Source: an uncultured Clostridia bacterium (GTDB lineage: Bacteria; Bacillota; Clostridia; TANB77; CAG-508). From it: a stretch of 5,842 nucleotides of DNA. The DNA lies in contig CANQXC010000055.1 of assembly GCA_947627785.1 (NCBI GenBank), forward strand, positions 1 through 5,842, written 5' to 3'. A program made the translations under genes and the position numbers. Shown piece after piece: positions 1 to 5,772 of this stretch (the first letter of the stretch is position 1; each line of letters opens with the position of its first letter). The notes beneath the pieces are model-generated. The model did not search any database. It worked only from the letters and a program-made list of their open reading frames with translations, and had not been told where the DNA came from.

Positions 1-116
1 CAAAAAATAGTAGCACAAATCAAGAAAGAAATTTAAAGAAAATTCAAAGTGAGTATAATAATGTTGGCGATTTAAATACGGTTTATGAACAACAGAGGGA
101 AAAAATGAATAAATAA
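1..116 (+). CDS. C-terminal end of an upstream gene (partial, unknown product)
   Basis: An open frame (codons beginning at base 3) runs in from the left edge for 37 codons and stops at TAA 114-116. The peptide is hydrophilic, rich in Lys, Asn, Gln and Glu, and looks helical (ending EQQREKMNK). It ends shortly before a good promoter, as expected of a gene's tail. I do not recognise a family. A competing possibility is a gene ending at the TAA at 34-36 in frame 1 (tail VAQIKKEI). The longer open run in such AT-rich DNA favours the frame given here, but only moderately. Confidence 0.45.
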   Translation, partial: KNSSTNQERNLKKIQSEYNNVGDLNTVYEQQREKMNK

Positions 117-128
117 CAAAAATTTCTA

Positions 129-157
129 TGGACATATTTTTTAACATATTGTATAAT
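129..157 (+). promoter_or_regulatory. Sigma-A-type promoter of the cell-wall hydrolase gene
   Basis: A -35 element TGGACA (129-134, five of six consensus bases) and a -10 element TATAAT (152-157, perfect) are separated by exactly 17 bases. The start site would be near 164, giving a short leader of about 37 nt before the TTG start at 201. This is the best consensus promoter in the window and suggests vegetative housekeeping expression. Confidence 0.7.
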
Positions 158-200
158 ATATTTGTAAAAAAAATAGCAAAATATGAGGGGAGGAAAAGTC

Positions 201-1640
201 TTGGTAACTGGAAATAATAATTATAAAACAATTAGTGAAGCTTTTGCTGAATTACAACAAGCGCGTGCACAATATGAAATTGATAACAATACCAAAAAAA
301 CTAAACATCATAAAGCTAAGAAAAAAAGTTATGATGTATATTACTCTGGCTCAATTCCAGAAAAAACAAAGAAAAATAAAGCAATAAACCAGGACAGGCT
401 TTCTTTTAAAGAATGGATTAGATATAGAATAGATAAATTAAGATATGATAGAAAAGAAATTAGAAAATTAGCACTTATTACAACAGGAGTATTTGGAGTT
501 TGTATAATGTTAATTTCTACAAATTACATATTTGCGCAATATAATAAAGAAGAGGAAATAAAACAAAAAATAGCTACTAATGTATTTGAGACAAATAATG
601 AATCATTAAATATTCAAAAAATAATAATAGAAAATGTAGAAATTACAAAATCGAAAACAATAGTTGAAGATGAAGAAAGAGAATTACCTTTCAATGTAAA
701 AAAACAAGAAAATCCAAATTTACCAAAAGGTGAAGAAGTAACTGTTCAAGAAGGAGTATTTGGTAAAAAGTTAGTAGATTGTATCAAAAGCTATGAAGAT
801 AATAAATTCGTAGGAGAAAAAATAACTAATGAAGAGGTAGTTTTAGAGCCAGTAACAGAAATAATAGATGTTGGAACATCAGAATTTTTAGCAAAATTCA
901 AAGTACATTTAGGAGATAAGATGTATGTAACAAAGAATGTTAACCTAAAGGAAAAAGCAAGTGATACAGCAAATAATTTATGTATAATCTTAGAATCATT
1001 AGATGTAAAATTAGTAGAATTATCTGATACTTGGTGTAAAGTTGAATATGAAAACTATACAGGATATGTAAAAGCAGATTCTTTAACATCAGAAGCAATT
1101 ACACCAGGAATAGGAGAGAAGAGTAGAAAACAAAAATTATATGCAACTTTAGATGCAAATATGGATTTAACAAAACCTAGTGGATTAACATTAGAAGATT
1201 ATAAGAAAGTTCTTACTGGAAATTCTTCAGATGTAAATAAAATAATAGAAAGTAATGCAGAAAACTTCTATAATGCTGAGCAAAAATACAATGTAAATGG
1301 AATATTCTTAGCATCTATAGCAATACATGAAAGTGCATGGGGAAGTTCAAAAATATCTAAGGATAAAAAGAATTTATTTGGATTTGGAGCTTATGATAGA
1401 AGCCCTTATGAGTCAGCTAATACATTCGAGGATTATGGTGAAGGAATAGAAACAGTTGCAAAATATTTGGCAAAGAATTACTTAAATAAGGCAGGAACAA
1501 AAATTTATGATGATGAAAAAGCTACAGGTACATATTATAATGGACCAACAATTTCTGGTGTAAACACAAGATATTGTACAGATAAAGACTGGTCAACAAA
1601 GATATTTAAGTATATGGACATGCTATATAGTAGATTATAG
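201..1640 (+). CDS. Membrane-anchored G5/SH3/glucosaminidase cell-wall hydrolase
   Basis: This is a predicted peptidoglycan hydrolase of about 479 aa. Residues 1-88 are a basic, Lys-rich cytoplasmic tail and about 89-112 form a single membrane segment (LALITTGVFGVCIMLIS), so the rest lies outside the membrane. About 149-226 match a G5 domain (LPKGEEVTVQEGVFGKK, then DVGTSEF). About 240-296 look like a bacterial SH3 domain (VNLKEKAS, WCKVEYENYTGYV). About 339-479 are a glucosaminidase domain (PF01832 type) with the probable catalytic Glu377 in IHESAWGSS followed by NLFGFGAYD. Members of this family cleave the glycan strand after N-acetylglucosamine. I chose the TTG start at 201 because GGGGAGG (187-193) is a strong Shine-Dalgarno site 7 bases upstream. 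The in-frame ATG at 183 lies inside/against that site and has no site of its own. The physiological role (growth, separation or sporulation) is not shown by the sequence. Confidence 0.85.
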   Translation: MVTGNNNYKTISEAFAELQQARAQYEIDNNTKKTKHHKAKKKSYDVYYSGSIPEKTKKNKAINQDRLSFKEWIRYRIDKLRYDRKEIRKLALITTGVFGVCIMLISTNYIFAQYNKEEEIKQKIATNVFETNNESLNIQKIIIENVEITKSKTIVEDEERELPFNVKKQENPNLPKGEEVTVQEGVFGKKLVDCIKSYEDNKFVGEKITNEEVVLEPVTEIIDVGTSEFLAKFKVHLGDKMYVTKNVNLKEKASDTANNLCIILESLDVKLVELSDTWCKVEYENYTGYVKADSLTSEAITPGIGEKSRKQKLYATLDANMDLTKPSGLTLEDYKKVLTGNSSDVNKIIESNAENFYNAEQKYNVNGIFLASIAIHESAWGSSKISKDKKNLFGFGAYDRSPYESANTFEDYGEGIETVAKYLAKNYLNKAGTKIYDDEKATGTYYNGPTISGVNTRYCTDKDWSTKIFKYMDMLYSRL

Positions 1641-1706
1641 AAAATTGAAAAATTCGGTCAATAGTTTATGGATTTTCCTGTTCGTTGGCCGTATTTTTCA
1701 AATTTT
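1640..1706 (+). terminator. Long imperfect hairpin between the hydrolase and the next gene
   Basis: Arms 1645-1661 (TTGAAAAATTCGGTCAA) and 1685-1701 (TTGGCCGTATTTTTCAA) pair at 15 of 17 positions, plus one G-U wobble and one T-T mismatch. Pairing continues less perfectly outward to 1640/1706, around a 23-nt loop. The left arm starts directly at the stop codon of the hydrolase gene and the right arm ends in TTTT. This could be a terminator, but the T-tract is interrupted and the 3' arm abuts the Shine-Dalgarno site (1707-1712) of the next gene. An attenuator or mRNA-stability element is equally possible. Confidence 0.45.
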
Positions 1707-1718
1707 AAGGAGTTATAT

Positions 1719-2546
1719 ATGAAAATTAGAGTGAAAAATGAGAAAAAAGCGGTAATTATTTCTTTTGTTTTTTTATTTACTGTAATATTTGGATATTGGT
1801 ATTTAATATTTTCTCCAATGCTAAGGAATATGCAATTTGCTAATCAGGCGTATGCATTTGTTGTAGGCAATGAAGAGCCAATTTTCAAAATAAAGGAAAT
1901 TATTTTATATAGTAGTGCTTATGCTGTAGACAAAAGTGAAGGAGAAGTATTAAAAGATTTAGACATACATCAATTTACAGATATATCTATTTCTATAGAT
2001 AATAAATCTTATATTTCAGATCTTAGTAATAAAAACACTGTTAGTGAACTTTATATAGATAATATAAAAATAACGAAAAATTCTGACAAAGGTAAGGCAA
2101 TGCTAAATTATAAAAATCCGTATTCTTTTGGAAAGTTCCAAGATAGTAATGAACAAAGTGATAGAATAGATTTCAATATTTTACACACAAATGCTGATAA
2201 TGCAAATAATGATTTTTCTTCACCAACATTTTTTACAGATTGTTCTAATCCTATAACTTTAGGGTATTTGAATAAAAATATTAAAACTAATGATGAAATA
2301 TTAAAAAGTAATGAAAAAATTGATTTTAATGGAAAACTTTTAAAGATTTCTAATGTACCTATAGAGGATATTTCTTATAATTTGAATTTTCAAATTCATT
2401 TAAAAAATAGTTTAGAGGAGTCTTATGTTTATGCTGTGGATTTGAATGTGCCTCTTGAAGACAGTAATTCTAGTATTTATGATGGATATATTTTTAAGGT
2501 AATGCATAATCAATCTAAGTCATATTATTTTTTGAAGGAAAATTAG
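1719..2546 (+). CDS. Single-pass membrane protein of unknown function
   Basis: A protein of 275 aa. Residues 1-10 are basic (MKIRVKNEKK) and 11-31 form one hydrophobic segment (AVIISFVFLFTVIFGYWYLIF) not followed by an obvious signal-peptidase or lipobox site. The rest would be an anchored extracytoplasmic domain. That domain is rich in Asn, Asp, Ser and Lys and has beta-like segments, with notable stretches KAMLNYKNPYSFGKF (126-140), TFFTDCSNPITLGYLNKNI (170-188) and IDFNGKLLKISNVPI (201-215). I do not recognise a named family and see no catalytic motif. The start is ATG 1719 because AAGGAG (1707-1712) sits 6 bases upstream. An in-frame ATG at 1668 would add 17 residues but falls in the hairpin loop without a Shine-Dalgarno site. 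The gene follows the hydrolase by 78 bases, so a shared envelope role is possible but unproven. Confidence 0.75.
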   Translation: MKIRVKNEKKAVIISFVFLFTVIFGYWYLIFSPMLRNMQFANQAYAFVVGNEEPIFKIKEIILYSSAYAVDKSEGEVLKDLDIHQFTDISISIDNKSYISDLSNKNTVSELYIDNIKITKNSDKGKAMLNYKNPYSFGKFQDSNEQSDRIDFNILHTNADNANNDFSSPTFFTDCSNPITLGYLNKNIKTNDEILKSNEKIDFNGKLLKISNVPIEDISYNLNFQIHLKNSLEESYVYAVDLNVPLEDSNSSIYDGYIFKVMHNQSKSYYFLKEN

Positions 2547-2550
2547 AGTT

Positions 2551-2557
2551 TTCGACA
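2551..2557 (-). promoter_or_regulatory. Perfect Spo0A box (0A box) upstream of spoIIE
   Basis: TTCGACA is the exact reverse complement of the Spo0A target TGTCGAA. The context extends the match to TGTCGAAAA on the minus strand. It starts 4 bases after the stop of the preceding gene, in the gap leading to spoIIE, a gene whose transcription is Spo0A-dependent in Bacillus and Clostridium. It lies about 100 bases upstream of the proposed -35, so it would be a distal site. Confidence 0.5.
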
Positions 2558-2620
2558 TTATTTATTAAAATAAAAAACACAAAATGATATAAAAAATAAA
2601 AAAATAAAAATATATATCAC

Positions 2621-2639
2621 AAAAAGTAAAAAACTTTTT
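2621..2639 (+). terminator. Weak A/T hairpin in the gap before spoIIE
   Basis: AAAAAGT (2621-2627) and ACTTTTT (2633-2639) are perfect inverted repeats around a 5-base loop. The stem ends in a T run and lies about 75 bases after the preceding stop codon. With only one G-C pair the stem is weak, so a terminator function for the unknown membrane-protein gene is tentative. Confidence 0.25.
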
Positions 2640-2657
2640 AATAATAGCTTACTAAAT

Positions 2658-2690
2658 AAGACAAAAAATACAAAGGACAAGTAGTAAAAT
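2658..2690 (+). promoter_or_regulatory. Possible Spo0A-activated spoIIE promoter with long spacer
   Basis: AAGACA (2658-2663, four of six to TTGACA) and TAAAAT (2685-2690, five of six to TATAAT) are 21 bases apart. That wide spacing is unusual for sigma-A promoters in general but is known for Spo0A-activated sigma-A promoters such as B. subtilis spoIIE and spoIIG. The -35 also overlaps TAAGACA (2657-2663), a degenerate 0A box with five of seven matches on the minus strand. In DNA this A-rich, chance matches are easy, so the call is tentative. Confidence 0.35.
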
Positions 2691-2721
2691 AGGCATATAA
2701 AAAGTTTAAGAGGTGATAAGG

Positions 2722-4545
2722 ATGTTTCAAAACATAGACGGAGTAGTGGCTGATGGAGTTAATTACTCAAAAAAGAAGGTAAAAAAATTAAATATATTTT
2801 CAAATGTATTTGAACTAAAAAATATTGCAATATATTTAATAACTCTAATGGTATCTATGGTAGGATTAGGAGGGGATTTGTCTCCATTTAGCATAAGCAT
2901 CTTTGCAGCATGTTTTGCAAATGCAATTCCATTATTAGGTGTTGTTATTGTTACATTAATTGGAACTGGTATAAAGTATGGACTAGCAGGTTTACTTGCT
3001 TATATGTTAACAGCATTAGTTATGATTGCTACATTTTTTATTATGAAACCAAGGTATAATGAAGAAGAAAGAAATGAAAAAGTAAAGATTGCCAAAAATG
3101 TATTTATTTCTGCCTTTTTAGTGCAGCTGGCAAAAATGATGATTGCAGGATTTTCTATATATGATTTTTTAGTTATAATTACATTTTCTATTGTAGCTGT
3201 AGTATTTTACAAAATATTTGTAAATTCATTAGTGGTATTACAGGATTTTACAGAAAAAAGAGCATTTTCAATAGAAGAAGTAATTGGCTCAAGTTTGTTA
3301 ATTGCAATAGCCGTAAGTTGTTTGGGAGATTTAAGCATTTTTGGATTTGGAATAAGAAATATACTAAGTATTTTAATAGTTATGTTTTTAGGGTGGAATA
3401 ATGGAATTTTGGTTGGTACTACTTCAGGAGTTACAATTGGCGTAACCATAGGAATTATAGCCTCTACAGAGCCTATAATGATAGCAGCTTATGCAATTTC
3501 GGGAATGGTAGCAGGAATTTTAAACAGATTTGGAAAGCCTGGTGTAATTATTGGTTTTTGTTTAGGAAATATAGTATTAGCATATGTTTCAAATGGGTAT
3601 ACAGTAGAGTTAATACATTTTAAAGAAATATTAATTGCATCAATTGGTTTATTGGCAATACCTAAAAATATACATATTGATATTGAAGAGTTTATGCAAG
3701 ATGGCTCAAGATTGTTGCCAGTATTTAATAATAGAGGTTTAAATAGAAGTAAGGAAGCGGCAGAAAAGTTAAATAATGTTTCTGAATCTATACAAGAAAT
3801 GGCTAAAATATACAAACAGGAAATATCTAAAAAAGAAAATAACAGTAATGACTATGATAATAATAAAAAAATCTTTATAACAGAATTATTGGATTGTTTG
3901 GAACCATATAAGGATAATATATTATATGATGATTTATCAAATACAGATGGAAAAATACTTGAAGATATTTTTCAATATGTAATGGACAAGCAGGAAATAG
4001 ATAAAGAAAATTTATTAAAAATATTTGCAAAAAATAATAGTTATATTGTAGATTCGAAAGATAAAGATATAAGTGTACGCCTAGAAAATAGCATAAATCA
4101 AGCAATAAGAAGTATAAATATGGCATTTAAATTGAGTAAGACGAATTTTGTTTGGATGAAAAAAATAGAAGAAACAAAACAAAATATGGAAGCTCAATTA
4201 AGTAGTGTGTCTAAAGCTATTTCTGGAATTGCCAAAAATATGGAAGATGATTTGAAAAAAGAAGTTGAATTTGGCGAAGAGAAAAAGCAGATAATAGATA
4301 AGTTAAAACTAAAGAGTATAGATGCCGAAGAAATAGCAATAAAGAGGAATGGCAGATTTATTGTAGAAATTTACTTGAAAAATAATCAAGAAGAAATTGA
4401 TAATGTTCAAATAGAAAATATTCTATCAAGTGTATTAAATGAAAAAGTTGTAATAAATGAAGATGCATGTATTGGAAATAAAATAAGTTTTATTTCTGAT
4501 GATAAATACATCATGGCTATTGGAATATTTCAGGTGATTGTATGA
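2722..4545 (+). CDS. spoIIE: SpoIIE membrane and regulatory regions (5' part of a frame-disrupted spoIIE)
   Basis: SpoIIE is the membrane PP2C phosphatase that dephosphorylates SpoIIAA and so releases sigma-F in the forespore. This 607-aa piece has a short cytoplasmic N-terminus, many membrane segments (about residues 32-314, e.g. NIAIYLITLMVSMVGLGG and GDLSPFSISIFAACFANAIP), then a soluble, partly coiled-coil region (about 340-590). It ends at TGA 4543-4545, where the PP2C core should begin. Family agreement holds through KYIMAIGI (about 4507-4527); the last residues FQVIV look out of frame. The two pieces total about 803 aa, close to an intact SpoIIE (827 aa in B. subtilis). The ATG at 2722 follows AGGTGAT (2711-2717) at 4 bases; the in-frame GTG at 2713 lies inside that site. 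Alone this piece lacks a phosphatase domain. It overlaps the next frame by 4 bases (ATGA). Confidence 0.85.
   Translation: MFQNIDGVVADGVNYSKKKVKKLNIFSNVFELKNIAIYLITLMVSMVGLGGDLSPFSISIFAACFANAIPLLGVVIVTLIGTGIKYGLAGLLAYMLTALVMIATFFIMKPRYNEEERNEKVKIAKNVFISAFLVQLAKMMIAGFSIYDFLVIITFSIVAVVFYKIFVNSLVVLQDFTEKRAFSIEEVIGSSLLIAIAVSCLGDLSIFGFGIRNILSILIVMFLGWNNGILVGTTSGVTIGVTIGIIASTEPIMIAAYAISGMVAGILNRFGKPGVIIGFCLGNIVLAYVSNGYTVELIHFKEILIASIGLLAIPKNIHIDIEEFMQDGSRLLPVFNNRGLNRSKEAAEKLNNVSESIQEMAKIYKQEISKKENNSNDYDNNKKIFITELLDCLEPYKDNILYDDLSNTDGKILEDIFQYVMDKQEIDKENLLKIFAKNNSYIVDSKDKDISVRLENSINQAIRSINMAFKLSKTNFVWMKKIEETKQNMEAQLSSVSKAISGIAKNMEDDLKKEVEFGEEKKQIIDKLKLKSIDAEEIAIKRNGRFIVEIYLKNNQEEIDNVQIENILSSVLNEKVVINEDACIGNKISFISDDKYIMAIGIFQVIV
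4506..4545 (+). other. spoIIE: Frame break in spoIIE at the start of the PP2C core
   Basis: The downstream frame is open back to 4506 (TAA at 4503-4505). From 4527 it reads I-S-G-D-C directly into MINTRLNDGKYLIAISDGMG. ISGD matches the VSGD signature of SpoIIE, whose Asp is the metal-binding D610 of B. subtilis. Upstream, the first frame matches the family up to about 4527 (KYIMAIGI). Family members carry roughly nine more residues (B. subtilis: ARAAKGGGL) between these two points, and they are absent here. The simplest reading is a deletion of about 28 bases, not a multiple of three. The exact size is inferred from comparison with B. subtilis recalled from memory. Confidence 0.75.
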
Positions 4546-5132
4546 TAAATACAAGATTAAATGATGGAAAATATTTAATTGCCATAAGTGATGGAATGGG
4601 TTCTGGGAAAAAAGCAAATGAAAGTAGTAAACAAGCACTAGATATGTTAGAAAGTTTACTTATGAATGGATTTGATAAAAATACTTCAATGGAGCTAATA
4701 AATACTACATTATTAAATAAAAATGAAGAAATTTTTGCTACACTTGATATTGCAATAGTTGATTTATATGCTGGAACTGTTGAGATGATAAAAAGCGGAG
4801 CATGTCCAACATATTTTAAAAATAATAAAAAAGTACAGATAATAAAATCTAAATCATTACCAGCAGGAATGATAAATGATATTAAATTGGAAATATTTGA
4901 AAAAGATATTGAAAATAAAGAAATAATGTTAATGTGTACAGATGGAATTCTAGATTCAAATGTTGAATATAAAAATAAAGAACTTTGGGTGAAATATTTA
5001 TTAGAAGACATAGAAACAGATAATACTAAAAAAATGGCAAATTTGTTATTAAATGAAGCTATAGATAATAATTATGGAACTCCTAAAGATGATATGAGTG
5101 TATTTGCATGTAAATTTAGAGTAAAAGAGTAA
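4542..5132 (+). CDS. spoIIE: SpoIIE PP2C phosphatase domain (3' part of a frame-disrupted spoIIE)
   Basis: A 196-aa piece carrying most of the SpoIIE PP2C-type phosphatase domain. Motifs in order: AISDGMGSGKKA (14-25; Asp17 equals B. subtilis D628), FATLDIAIVDL (65-75), SLPAGMIND (105-113), LMCTDGILDS (130-139; Asp134 equals D746) and GTPKDDMSVFACKF (179-192; Asp184 equals D795). The first metal-binding Asp (D610 equivalent) is encoded at 4536-4538, in the same frame but two codons before this ATG, so a product starting here lacks it. The ATG overlaps the upstream TGA as ATGA and has AGGTGAT (4532-4538) just upstream, so coupled re-initiation is physically plausible. It is most likely the tail of a disrupted spoIIE. 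An evolved two-subunit SpoIIE is a less likely alternative, because the catalytic set would be incomplete. Confidence 0.8.
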   Translation: MINTRLNDGKYLIAISDGMGSGKKANESSKQALDMLESLLMNGFDKNTSMELINTTLLNKNEEIFATLDIAIVDLYAGTVEMIKSGACPTYFKNNKKVQIIKSKSLPAGMINDIKLEIFEKDIENKEIMLMCTDGILDSNVEYKNKELWVKYLLEDIETDNTKKMANLLLNEAIDNNYGTPKDDMSVFACKFRVKE

Positions 5133-5134
5133 TA

Positions 5135-5180
5135 TAATAAAGAATATAGTTAAATAGAAAATAAACTATATTCTTTATTA
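5135..5180 (+). terminator. Perfect 17-bp inverted repeat after spoIIE
   Basis: TAATAAAGAATATAGTT (5135-5151) and AACTATATTCTTTATTA (5164-5180) are exact inverted repeats around a 12-base loop, starting 3 bases after the TAA of the spoIIE 3' piece. Position and symmetry suggest the transcription terminator of the spoIIE unit. The stem contains only two G-C pairs and no long T run follows (GTTTCTATAT), so termination could be inefficient. A second, competing pairing (ATAGAAA 5154-5160 with TTTCTAT 5182-5188) is possible. Confidence 0.55.
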
Positions 5181-5244
5181 GTTTCTATATAACATAACAT
5201 TACACAGGTTAACAAAATTAGTAAACGACTAAAAGTAAAAAAAC

Positions 5245-5251
5245 TGTCGAA
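5245..5251 (+). promoter_or_regulatory. Perfect Spo0A box upstream of the DUF6514-like gene
   Basis: TGTCGAA matches the Spo0A box exactly. On the opposite strand a degenerate copy (CGTCGCA, five of seven, 5255-5261) follows closely, and the two together can form a short CTGTCG/CGACGG hairpin. The box centre lies about 22 bases upstream of the proposed -35 of the next gene. Spo0A control of that gene is an inference from position. Confidence 0.45.
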
Positions 5252-5269
5252 AGATGCGACGGAAAAAGC

Positions 5270-5298
5270 TTGCAAAAGATTTAAAATAGTATTATATT
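5270..5298 (+). promoter_or_regulatory. Sigma-A-type promoter of the DUF6514-like gene
   Basis: TTGCAA (5270-5275, four of six) and TATATT (5293-5298, five of six) are exactly 17 bases apart. Transcription would begin near 5305, leaving a leader of under 30 bases that contains the strong Shine-Dalgarno site AGGGGGA (5320-5326). Confidence 0.5.
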
Positions 5299-5332
5299 AT
5301 TTTTTATGTAAAAAAAGTTAGGGGGATAAGAA

Positions 5333-5701
5333 GTGAAAATATTCTTTGGAGAAGCTTTTATTGATAAAGAGGTCTTAGAAGATGCAGGAATAAACAATCC
5401 AATTAAACTAGAATATTACAAAAGAATAAATGAAGAAGAGTTAACACAAATAGATAAAGCAAAGTATGGAATTAGTATTGTAAAAACAGAATTTGCAGAT
5501 GAGAAAGCAAAAGTAGAGGAAAGAGGCATTAAATATTTAACAAATGATGAAAAAAGAGTTGATTTTATGCTAAAAATGTTTAAGGAGAACAATGTTACAC
5601 CAATAGGATTAGATGATGTTATTTGTGATTTCTCAAATAAATATTATAAAAAGTCTTGCAAAATAATGAAAAGTGAACTAAAATACTATAGAAAAAATTA
5701 A
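5333..5701 (+). CDS. Small soluble protein, DUF6514-like
   Basis: A 122-aa soluble, charged protein with no signal or membrane segment. YGISIVKTEF (45-54) followed by VTPIGLDDVICDF (88-100) resembles the clostridial DUF6514 pattern as I recall it: a YGI-x-I segment, then a helix, then VTP-x-x-L-x-DV near the C-terminus. The assignment is from memory and not certain, and no biochemical function is known to me. The start is GTG 5333, six bases after AGGGGGA (5320-5326); no ATG is nearby. It has its own likely promoter and a perfect Spo0A box upstream, so it may be expressed at the onset of sporulation or stationary phase. It sits between spoIIE and topA and is probably its own transcription unit. 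Confidence 0.75.
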   Translation: MKIFFGEAFIDKEVLEDAGINNPIKLEYYKRINEEELTQIDKAKYGISIVKTEFADEKAKVEERGIKYLTNDEKRVDFMLKMFKENNVTPIGLDDVICDFSNKYYKKSCKIMKSELKYYRKN

Positions 5702-5713
5702 ATAAAAACTTTT

Positions 5714-5755
5714 GTTATCAAATATTTAAGAAAGGTGTTATCTATAATTGATAAC
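5714..5755. repeat. GTTATC repeat cluster around a TATAAT, upstream of topA
   Basis: GTTATCAA (5714-5721) and TTGATAAC (5748-5755) are perfect inverted repeats. A third copy, GTTATC (5737-5742), is also inverted relative to GATAAC (5750-5755), and the 7 bases between them contain TATAAT (5743-5748). No good -35 is seen 17 bases upstream of that TATAAT. The arrangement could be an operator over a topA promoter or a leader hairpin. Neither is proven. Confidence 0.35.
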
Positions 5756-5772
5756 ATTAAGGTATAAAAAAC

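Noticed and set aside
183..200. ATG at 183 as the start of the wall hydrolase
   Set aside because: The following bases are the Shine-Dalgarno site (GGGGAGG) for the TTG at 201, and no ribosome site precedes the ATG itself.
1668..1718. ATG at 1668 as the start of the unknown membrane protein
   Set aside because: It lies in the loop of the intergenic hairpin without a Shine-Dalgarno site, and it would place 17 atypical residues before a well-formed Lys-rich signal-anchor start at 1719.
2547..2721. A small gene or RNA in the gap before spoIIE
   Set aside because: The gap is extremely A-rich with frequent stops and no Shine-Dalgarno/start pair other than that of spoIIE. Only the 0A box, a weak hairpin and a tentative promoter can be supported.
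4520..4545. Programmed -1 ribosomal frameshifting joining the two spoIIE pieces
   Set aside because: The shift direction would be -1, but the junction (GGAATATTTCAGG) has no X-XXY-YYZ slippery heptamer, and I saw no strong downstream stem. Frameshifting would also not restore the roughly nine missing residues before ISGD.
3207..5011. Several minus-strand open stretches inside spoIIE (around 3207-3449, 3489-3815, 3875-4126 and 4435-5011)
   Set aside because: They lie opposite well-supported spoIIE coding sequence, show no recognisable domains and have low-complexity compositions typical of antisense reading of AT-rich genes.
5241..5275. c-di-GMP-type riboswitch (a GAAA-containing hairpin followed by GACGGAAAAAGC resembles GACGCAAAGC)
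   Set aside because: The likeness is limited to one hairpin and a few bases. The rest of the aptamer (closing stem, second hairpin) is not visible, and the likely promoter lies downstream of it rather than upstream.
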